Source: an uncultured Bacteroidales bacterium
GTDB lineage: Bacteria > Bacteroidota > Bacteroidia > Bacteroidales > Paludibacteraceae
DNA length: 5,387 bases
Assembly (NCBI GenBank): GCA_946184195.1
Contig: CAMHEP010000094.1
Coordinates: 1 to 5,387, forward strand
Direction of reading: 5' to 3'
The notes beneath the pieces were generated by a model. It saw only the letters and a list, made by a program, of their open reading frames with translations, was not told where the DNA came from and did no database searches. Shown in pieces: positions 1 through 4,753 of this stretch. The position numbers and the translations under genes are program-made. Position 1 is the stretch's first letter, and each line of letters opens with the position of its first letter.

Positions 1-776
1 ACTCCTCGGGCTATCGTGCTCCGCAGACCTATGAGGAGGATTTGCATGTGGAGGCTGTAGGAGGTAGTGTATCCCTCATCTCACTCGACCCTGACCTCAA
101 ACCCGAGACATCGCATAGCGTCAATCTAAGTACCGACTTCTACGGTAACTGGGGCGACTGGGCAGGGAACGTGCTACTGGAGGGATTCTTCACGCGCCTC
201 AACGATGTATTCTTCCTCCGCGAGGACGGCAAGGACGCACAGGGCAACCTGTTGCTGACACGTACCAACGCCTCCGGTGCACAGGTGGCAGGACTGAATA
301 TAGAGGGAAAAATCGGCTATAAACACTGGTTTGATCTTCAGGGTGGCTACACTTTCCAGAAGAGTATCTATCTCGAACCGCAGATATGGAGCGATAACAA
401 GGCTATCGCACCGCAAAAACGGATGTTCCGAACCCCTGACCATTATGCCTACTGGTTGATGAATGTCTATCCCGTGAAAGACCTTACCCTTAGTATCAAC
501 GGTAAGGTGACCGGTAGTATGCTCGTGCAGCATCGTGCAGGCGTTATCCTTGCCGATGAGGAGGTGGTGACACCTGCCTTTGTGGATATGGGAGTACGAC
601 TGGCATACGATATCCACCTCTACAAACACTACTGTCTGGAACTCAGCATCGGCGTGAAGAATGTGCTCGGACAGTTCCAGTCCGACCTGGACCAAGGACC
701 TGACCGCGATGCTTCCTTTATATACGGACCGCCATTGCCACGGACCTACTATTTCGGAGTGAACCTGAAGATATAG
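1..776 (+). CDS. TonB-dependent outer-membrane receptor, C-terminal part (5' end outside window)
   Basis: The reading frame is already open at the left edge (first full codon at base 3), so this is the last roughly 258 residues of a longer protein; family members usually have 650 or more. Near the edge it reads GYRAPQTYEEDLHVEAVGG, followed by DPDLKPETSHSVNL (about bases 90-128). Both are strongly conserved stretches in the beta-barrel of TonB-dependent receptors of the FepA/colicin-receptor type. The rest alternates short polar and aromatic strands typical of an outer-membrane barrel and ends in PRTYYFGVNLKI, a usual closing strand for this group. Such receptors import iron chelates, haem, cobalamin or other large ligands using TonB/ExbBD energy. 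The ligand cannot be told because the plug domain is missing. The TTG at 42 is not a real start, since homology continues upstream of it. It converges on the transporter gene on the opposite strand. Confidence 0.92.
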   Translation, partial: SSGYRAPQTYEEDLHVEAVGGSVSLISLDPDLKPETSHSVNLSTDFYGNWGDWAGNVLLEGFFTRLNDVFFLREDGKDAQGNLLLTRTNASGAQVAGLNIEGKIGYKHWFDLQGGYTFQKSIYLEPQIWSDNKAIAPQKRMFRTPDHYAYWLMNVYPVKDLTLSINGKVTGSMLVQHRAGVILADEEVVTPAFVDMGVRLAYDIHLYKHYCLELSIGVKNVLGQFQSDLDQGPDRDASFIYGPPLPRTYYFGVNLKI

Positions 777-808
777 AGGAGCTGAAAAAAATAAAAAGAC
801 TTGTTAGT
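777..808. other. Short convergent intergenic gap
   Basis: Only 32 bp separate the stop codons of the receptor gene and the minus-strand transporter gene. The gap holds an A-rich stretch (T-rich on the minus strand, about 785-797) that could serve as the U-tract of a minus-strand terminator. The only inverted repeats next to it are 3-bp stems (GCG/CGC at the transporter gene's 3' end, ACT/AGT inside the gap), so I do not call a terminator. Transcripts from both sides probably overlap here. Confidence 0.4.
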
Positions 809-1684
809 TTAAAGCGAACCCGCCAAGAGGAACATCAGACCCGTGAGGATACCTGTCAGACAAAGCAGTTTCTTCCACGGGTCTTTCTCTTTGAGATAGA
901 GGATGCCATAAAGGAATGGTATGATAGTTCCCGAGCGGCGCACCGTGCTCACGACGGCGATGAGCGAATCGGGGTCAGTCAGCGCCAGCAGGTAGACATA
1001 GTCGCTCATGACGAGGCATACCGAAATGGCGGCAATCTCCCAACGCCAGTGTAGCGGAGTCAACTCGCCCTTGCGCCGTTGACGCATACGGTGAACAATG
1101 AAGATGATGGTCATCAGCAAAGCCTGATAGATAGTGTAGTATGCCTGCACGGCGTTGTGGTCGAAATGACGCATCATATATTTGTCGTATAGTCCGCTGG
1201 CAGCACCGCTCAGCACCGCGAGAGCGAGTAGGGCATAATAGCGCTTATCCTCCTTCACCTGACGGCGTATATCGCTCTTCTTTGTCTCCGCAAAGGAGAA
1301 TAGAAACACACTGCCCAAGGCACACACGATACCTGCCCACTGCCAACCGTTCAACTGCTCGCCGAAGATGAAGAGGGCACCCGCAAGTGTCCACATCGGT
1401 CGCGTTGCCTGCATAGGCGATACGACACTGAGCGACAGGTGCTTGGTCGCTGTATAGGTGCATAGCCAACTGGTCAGCACCAGACAACTCTTGAGGAAGA
1501 TAAAACCGTGGGTACGCAGGTCTACCGATGGTGCCTGCCATAGTAGCGGCAATACCAACACCGAAGATATCCATATACTCATAGTGAGCACTCCCGTCAC
1601 CGAGTTATCCGTGAGGGAGCGTTTCTTGCTGACATCATAGAATCCTAAGAATACAGCCGACAAGATGGCAAGCAATATCCACAT
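809..1684 (-). CDS. EamA/DMT-superfamily membrane transporter, 291 aa
   Basis: This is an integral inner-membrane protein with about ten hydrophobic segments, the normal layout of the drug/metabolite transporter superfamily with two EamA repeats. The duplication shows in the sequence. GFYDVSKK at residues 14-21 matches GLYDKYMM at 164-171, each inside the first helix of a half. Around 87-120 a proline-containing helix followed by GALFIFGEQ matches 242-280 with YGILYLKEK. The halves are joined by a charged loop (about 133-148). The family exports or imports small metabolites such as amino acids, sugars and nucleosides, and substrate cannot be read from sequence. The ATG follows the psuG stop by one base (TAA-T-ATG), with a weak AGGA four bases upstream lying within the end of psuG. 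The two are therefore almost certainly co-transcribed and translationally coupled. A role in moving pseudouridine, ribose phosphate products or uracil is inference from this coupling only. Confidence 0.92.
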   Translation of the reverse strand: MWILLAILSAVFLGFYDVSKKRSLTDNSVTGVLTMSIWISSVLVLPLLWQAPSVDLRTHGFIFLKSCLVLTSWLCTYTATKHLSLSVVSPMQATRPMWTLAGALFIFGEQLNGWQWAGIVCALGSVFLFSFAETKKSDIRRQVKEDKRYYALLALAVLSGAASGLYDKYMMRHFDHNAVQAYYTIYQALLMTIIFIVHRMRQRRKGELTPLHWRWEIAAISVCLVMSDYVYLLALTDPDSLIAVVSTVRRSGTIIPFLYGILYLKEKDPWKKLLCLTGILTGLMFLLAGSL

Positions 1685-1685
1685 A

Positions 1686-2594
1686 TTATCCTATTAGGCA
1701 GGCTACTTGTGCTGCCAATCGTGCGTTATTGAGAACCAACTGGATATTGCTCTTCAGGCTGTCTCCGCCTGTCAAATCTTTCACCTTGGCAAGTAGGAAA
1801 GGAGTGGTTGCCTTGCCGCGAATACCTTTTTCTGCCGCCTCACGGAGCGCTTCGTTAATGGCGCGGTTGATTCTGTCCTCCGGCATAGAATACTGTTCGG
1901 GGATGGGATTGGTCACCAGCATGCCGCCGCTCAAACCCAACTCACGGTGGGTGCGGAAGGCTGCTGCCAATGCTTCCGGCGTATCGATACGGTAGTCTAC
2001 TTTGAATCCGCTATGGCGGGTATAGAAGGCTGGTAATTCGTCCGTACCGTACCCAATGACCGGGACACCCTTGGTCTCCAGATATTCCAAAGTAAGCCCC
2101 AAATCCAGAATAGATTTGGCTCCGGCACAAACCACCATCACCGGTGTGCGTGCCAACTCCTCGAGGTCGGCGCTGATATCCATAGTCGTCTCTGCACCTC
2201 GATGTACACCGCCTATGCCGCCTGTGGCAAAAATAGATATACCTGCCATGGCCGCTATCATCATCGTCGTGGTGACGGTAGTCGCACCGTCTTCACCGCG
2301 TGCCAGCAGAATGGAGAGGTCGCGACGTGACGCCTTGGTCACCGCTTGCCCTTTTTTGCCGAGATATTCAATCTCCTCCTTCGTACAGCCGGCTTTCAGC
2401 TTGCCGCCGATGATGGCGATGGTAGCAGGGACAGCTCCATGCTCACGGATAGTCTGTTCCACCATGAGGGCGGTCTCTACATTCTGCGGATAGGGCATGC
2501 CGTGAGAGATAATCGTTGACTCGAGGGCTACTACCGGACGGTGCTCACTTAGAGCCTCGGCTACTTCCGGCGAGATAGATAGATACTTATTCAT
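1686..2594 (-). CDS. psuG: Pseudouridine-5'-phosphate glycosidase
   Basis: PsuG (indigoidine synthase A-like family) reversibly splits the C-glycosidic bond of pseudouridine 5'-phosphate to uracil and ribose 5-phosphate in the cytoplasm, a step in salvage of RNA-derived pseudouridine. The 302-residue protein is full length and very similar to E. coli YeiN/PsuG: VVALESTIISHG (21-32), VTKASRRDL (85-93), GGIGGVHRG (125-133), DISADL (139-144), CAGAKSILDLG (156-166), NPIPEQ and TGGDSLKSNIQLV near the end. By alignment from memory to E. coli PsuG, Glu25, Lys87, His131, Asp143 and Lys160 correspond to its Glu31, Lys93, His137, Asp149 (metal ligand) and Lys166 (imine-forming lysine), so the active site looks intact. 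I chose the ATG at 2594 because the 19 extra residues available upstream (to 2651) are not family-like and would overlap the -7 promoter box at 2629-2636. There is no strong Shine-Dalgarno. It is first in a two-gene unit with the transporter; no psuK lies beside it. Confidence 0.97.
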   Translation of the reverse strand: MNKYLSISPEVAEALSEHRPVVALESTIISHGMPYPQNVETALMVEQTIREHGAVPATIAIIGGKLKAGCTKEEIEYLGKKGQAVTKASRRDLSILLARGEDGATTVTTTMMIAAMAGISIFATGGIGGVHRGAETTMDISADLEELARTPVMVVCAGAKSILDLGLTLEYLETKGVPVIGYGTDELPAFYTRHSGFKVDYRIDTPEALAAAFRTHRELGLSGGMLVTNPIPEQYSMPEDRINRAINEALREAAEKGIRGKATTPFLLAKVKDLTGGDSLKSNIQLVLNNARLAAQVACLIG

Positions 2595-2628
2595 ATATAA
2601 AATAGATTGTGCATCCTGTTTCGGCGTG

Positions 2629-2660
2629 CAAAGGTACGGATAATTTCGCATATATTAAAA
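2629..2660 (-). promoter_or_regulatory. Probable Bacteroidetes-type promoter of psuG and the transporter
   Basis: Reading the minus strand, TACCTTTG (2636 to 2629) matches the Bacteroidetes -7 consensus TAnnTTTG exactly. A TTTT (2660-2657) lies 20 bp upstream where the -33 box (TTTG) is expected, a three-of-four match. Transcription would begin near 2625, leaving about a 30-nt leader before the ATG at 2594. This placement decides the psuG start. Confidence 0.7.
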
Positions 2661-2680
2661 GAAAAAAAAGAAAAAAGTGA
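2656..2680. other. A-rich tract between divergent promoters
   Basis: The plus strand here is almost pure A with isolated G (runs of A at about 2657-2660, 2662-2669 and 2671-2676). It lies immediately upstream of the -33 box of the ribosomal promoter (2687-2690), where an UP-element-like or intrinsically bent sequence would enhance a strong promoter. It also overlaps the presumed -33 region of the divergent psuG promoter. Function is inferred from position and composition. Confidence 0.45.
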
Positions 2681-2686
2681 GAAATA

Positions 2687-2718
2687 TTTGCGTACATCAA
2701 AAAAAAGTAGTAACTTTG
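2687..2718 (+). promoter_or_regulatory. Bacteroidetes-type promoter of the rplM-rpsI-rpsB-tsf operon
   Basis: TTTG at 2687-2690 and TAACTTTG at 2711-2718 match the Bacteroidetes primary sigma-factor consensus (-33 TTTG, -7 TAnnTTTG) with a 20-bp spacer. Transcription should start near 2722. It is the only good match on the plus strand upstream of the ribosomal genes, and no comparable motif appears in the later intergenic gaps. Confidence 0.85.
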
Positions 2719-2721
2719 CAG

Positions 2722-2855
2722 CCGATTTTGCGCATAAGGGTAAACCTACGCAGAATTTATGCATAAGCAATAATAATAACCGCCAAGCTGGGCAGTGCGG
2801 TCGATGTAGATCGGTAAAGGATGTCTGTCGGCTTGGCTTTTTAAAACAAAAGTAA
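2722..2855 (+). promoter_or_regulatory. Structured 5' leader of the rplM operon, candidate ribosomal-protein-responsive leader
   Basis: About 134 nt separate the predicted transcription start from the rplM ATG, much longer than translation needs. Visible pairings are: GCATAA (2732-2737) with TTATGC (2757-2762), which also forms part of the 10-bp palindrome TTATGCATAA (2757-2766); a 10-bp stem, 2782-2791 with 2828-2837, whose core GCCAAGC/GCTTGGC is perfect and whose inner end uses two G-U pairs; and inside that stem a small hairpin, 2801-2805 with 2810-2814, closing a GUAG loop. The outer stem is followed at once by TTTTT (2838-2842), so it could act as an attenuator, ending 13 nt before the ATG. 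Many bacteria control this operon through L13- or S9-binding leaders; that this is one is inference. I cannot confirm a match to any named RNA family. An open frame crossing it (2607-2855) starts upstream of the promoter and is not a gene. Confidence 0.55.
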
Positions 2856-3311
2856 ATGGAAACATTAAGTTACAAGACAGTATCTGTCAACAAGGCAACC
2901 GCTCAGAAAGAGTGGATTGTGATAGATGCTGAGGGCCAAGTTCTTGGCCGTATGTGCTCGAAAGTGGCTAAGCTGCTTCGCGGCAAGTACAAACCCAGCT
3001 TCACGCCGAACGTGGACTGCGGTGACAACGTAATCATCGTCAATGCCGACAAGGTGAAACTGACCGGCAACAAGTGGAACGACCGTATCTACATTCGTTA
3101 CACGGGCTTCCCCGGCGGACAACGCGAGATGACTCCTCAACAGCTGTTGGAGAAAGGCGCAGACCGTCTGATTCGCAAAGTCGTTAAAGGTATGCTCCCC
3201 AAGAACCGTCTTGGTGCACGCCTGATTACTAACCTGTATGTGTTCGCAGGCGCTGAGCACAATATGCAGGCTCAACAACCCAAACAAATTGATATTAACA
3301 CGCTTAAATAA
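2856..3311 (+). CDS. rplM: 50S ribosomal protein L13 (uL13)
   Basis: L13 is an early-assembling large-subunit protein that binds 23S rRNA. The 151-residue product has the expected length. It carries the family landmarks: VIDAEGQVLGR (22-32), LLRGKYKPSF (40-49), CGDNVIIVNADKVKLTGNKW (55-74), the YTGFPGG turn (82-88), and the signature block KGMLPKNRLG (111-120) running into LYVFAGAEH (127-135). The start ATG at 2856 follows an A-rich, Shine-Dalgarno-free stretch (AAAACAAAAGTAA), the normal arrangement for Bacteroidota. It is the first gene of the operon, downstream of the structured leader, and is followed after 9 bp by rpsI. The open frame on the opposite strand across this gene has no family resemblance and is a coding shadow. 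Confidence 0.99.
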   Translation: METLSYKTVSVNKATAQKEWIVIDAEGQVLGRMCSKVAKLLRGKYKPSFTPNVDCGDNVIIVNADKVKLTGNKWNDRIYIRYTGFPGGQREMTPQQLLEKGADRLIRKVVKGMLPKNRLGARLITNLYVFAGAEHNMQAQQPKQIDINTLK

Positions 3312-3320
3312 TTTGAAGAA

Positions 3321-3707
3321 ATGGAAGTAATTAATGCAATTGGTCGTCGTAAAGCTGCAGTAGCACGCGTTTACGTTCAGGAAGGTGCCGGTCAAATCGT
3401 TATCAACGGCCGTCCTCTGGAGGAGTATTTCCCGAGCTCCATTCTTCAATATGTAGTAAAACAACCTCTGGCTAAACTTGATGCTGTGGCTAAATACGAC
3501 ATCAAGGCGAACCTGGACGGTGGCGGATTCAAGGGACAAGCAGAAGCACTGCGTCTGGCTATTGCCCGCGCATTGGTGAAGATTAACCCTGAAGACAAGA
3601 GCGTACTCAAAGCTGAAGGATTTATGACACGTGATGCCCGTGAGGTAGAGCGTAAGAAACCCGGTCAGCCTAAAGCTCGTAAACACTTCCAATTCTCGAA
3701 ACGTTAA
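3321..3707 (+). CDS. rpsI: 30S ribosomal protein S9 (uS9)
   Basis: S9 sits in the small-subunit head, and its C-terminal tail reaches the P-site tRNA. The 128-residue product is full length. It has INAIGRRKAAVARV (4-17), the S9 signature GGGFKGQAEALRLAIARAL (67-85), and the basic tail ending in FSKR, whose terminal arginine is the residue that contacts tRNA in known structures. It starts 9 bp after the rplM stop with a purine-rich GAAGAA just before the ATG, so it is co-transcribed with rplM, the pairing found in almost all bacteria. A long structured spacer, not a terminator with a U-tract, follows its stop codon. Confidence 0.99.
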   Translation: MEVINAIGRRKAAVARVYVQEGAGQIVINGRPLEEYFPSSILQYVVKQPLAKLDAVAKYDIKANLDGGGFKGQAEALRLAIARALVKINPEDKSVLKAEGFMTRDAREVERKKPGQPKARKHFQFSKR

Positions 3708-3865
3708 ACATCGCTTGTCTCGCTCTGCTACGCGCAAGTACGACTTACGGGATAGCAGAGGAGAAAACGTGTTTTCCATGCGAGAATCCTCCGTGACGCG
3801 CTTCTCTGCGGCATAGAGGCACAAGGAATAATTATTATAAGAATAATTCAATCAAATCAAACAAA
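3708..3865 (+). other. 158-bp structured spacer between rpsI and rpsB, candidate internal regulatory RNA
   Basis: No reading frame resembling a protein and no TAnnTTTG promoter is visible. It contains a perfect 8-bp inverted repeat, CTCTGCTA (3723-3730) with TAGCAGAG (3753-3760). Nested inside is a second stem, AAGT (3736-3739) with ACTT (3743-3746), extended past a single C/A mismatch by CG/CG (3733-3734 with 3748-3749). The right arm overlaps a competing pairing: GCAGAGGAG (3755-3763) can pair with CTTCTCTGC (3801-3809), nine pairs with one G-U, enclosing a GAAAA/TTTTC hairpin (3763-3767 with 3772-3776; its first base is shared with the competing stem). No U-tract follows either stem, so neither is a standard intrinsic terminator. 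The final 45 bases are AT-rich, carry GAATAATT twice (3826-3833 and 3841-3848), and end in an A-rich, Shine-Dalgarno-free ribosome-binding region. S2 is known to autoregulate rpsB-tsf in enterobacteria; an analogous role here is inference. Confidence 0.5.
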
Positions 3866-4720
3866 ATGAGAACTAATTTTGATCAACTTCTCGAGGCTGG
3901 CTGCCACTTCGGCCACCTCAAACGTAAATGGAATCCCGCTATGGCTCCCTATATCTTCATGGAGCGCAACGGTATCCATATCATTGACTTGAACAAAACT
4001 GCCGTTAAGATTGACGAGGCAGCTGAGGCACTGAAGAACATTGCCAAGTCGGGTCGTAAGATTCTTTTTGTCAGCACCAAGAAGCAGGGCCAAGAGGTTG
4101 TAGCTGCTAAGGCTCAAGAGGTAGGTATGCCCTACATCACCGAGCGTTGGGCAGGCGGTATGCTCACTAACTTCCCCACCATCCGCAAGGCCGTGAAGAA
4201 GATGTCGAGCATCGACAAGATGATGACCGATGGCACTTTCGACAATATCTCCAAACGCGAGAAACTGCAAATCACCCGTCAACGTGAGAAACTGGAGAAG
4301 AACCTCGGTTCAATCGCTGACCTCACCCGTCTGCCGAGCGCACTGTTCGTAGTGGACGTGATGAAAGAGCATATCGCTGTTGCAGAGGCTAACCGTCTGG
4401 GCATCCCCGTATTCGCTATCGTGGATACCAACTCCAACCCCAACAACATTGACTTTGTCATACCCGCTAACGATGATGCTACCAAGTCTATCGAGGTTAT
4501 CCTGACCGCTGTATGCGATGCTATCAAGGAAGGTCTGGAGGAACGCAAAGTGGAGAAGGCTGACGAGAGCGCAGCAGAGGCACAGTCCGCTGAGGATGCT
4601 CCCCAACCCAAAGAGCGCCGTACCCGCGTTCGCAAAGCAGCTCCCAAAGCAGAAGCTAAGGCTGAGAAAGTAGCTGAGCAGAAACCCGCTGAGGAGGCTG
4701 AAGAGGCTAAGGCTGAATAA
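3866..4720 (+). CDS. rpsB: 30S ribosomal protein S2 (uS2) with charged C-terminal tail
   Basis: S2 binds late to the small subunit between head and body and is needed with S1 for initiation. The core (about residues 1-228) shows LLEAGCHFGH (8-17), KWNPAMAPYIF (21-31), NGIHIIDLNKT (35-45), ERWAGGMLTNF (about 93-103), LPSALFVVDV and ANRLGIPVFAIVDTN. Residues 229-284 (bases 4550-4717) form a low-complexity tail rich in Ala, Glu and Lys, with a short basic patch KERRTRVRK and a final run of Ala-Glu-Glu type repeats. Total length, 284, is longer than the 241 of E. coli. C-terminal extensions of S2 are common in Bacteroidales, but this tail is unlike those I recall. The ATG at 3866 gives a family-type N-terminus and lies after an A-rich stretch without a Shine-Dalgarno sequence. 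rpsB-tsf is the classic translation pair. Confidence 0.99.
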   Translation: MRTNFDQLLEAGCHFGHLKRKWNPAMAPYIFMERNGIHIIDLNKTAVKIDEAAEALKNIAKSGRKILFVSTKKQGQEVVAAKAQEVGMPYITERWAGGMLTNFPTIRKAVKKMSSIDKMMTDGTFDNISKREKLQITRQREKLEKNLGSIADLTRLPSALFVVDVMKEHIAVAEANRLGIPVFAIVDTNSNPNNIDFVIPANDDATKSIEVILTAVCDAIKEGLEERKVEKADESAAEAQSAEDAPQPKERRTRVRKAAPKAEAKAEKVAEQKPAEEAEEAKAE

Positions 4721-4739
4721 TCACCCTATATAATATAAT

Positions 4740-4745
4740 AAGGAG
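4740..4745 (+). promoter_or_regulatory. Strong Shine-Dalgarno sequence of tsf
   Basis: AAGGAG ends 8 nt before the tsf ATG (4754), an ideal spacing. The three other ribosomal-operon genes in the window start after A-rich or weakly purine-rich sequences. It fixes the tsf start. Confidence 0.8.
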
Positions 4746-4753
4746 ATAAAACA

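Noticed and set aside
42..44. TTG as the start of the receptor gene
   Set aside because: Conserved receptor sequence (YRAPQTYEED) continues upstream in the same frame to the window edge.
777..808. Bidirectional terminator between the convergent receptor and transporter genes
   Set aside because: There is a T-rich stretch on the minus strand, but no stem longer than 3 bp beside it.
1245..1574. Minus-strand 109-codon open frame and smaller plus-strand frames within the transporter gene
   Set aside because: They overlap a full-length EamA gene in other frames and have no recognisable features of their own.
2595..2651. N-terminal extension of PsuG from an upstream ATG at 2651
   Set aside because: The extra residues do not resemble the family, and the region contains the -7 promoter box at 2629-2636, so it would not be transcribed in full.
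2607..2855. An 82-codon plus-strand open frame ending directly before rplM, possibly a leader peptide
   Set aside because: It starts about 115 bases upstream of the predicted transcription start and its translation is not protein-like; any leader peptide would need a start after about 2722, and none has a convincing ribosome binding site.
3723..3760. Intrinsic terminator after rpsI
   Set aside because: The hairpin is good, but no run of T follows it; the next bases are GAGAAAACG. rpsB also has no visible promoter of its own, so read-through is likely.
2865..3851. A 328-codon open frame on the minus strand opposite rplM, rpsI and the following spacer
   Set aside because: It lies antisense to two certain ribosomal protein genes, its translation resembles no family and has no sensible start region; its openness is a by-product of codon bias on the coding strand.
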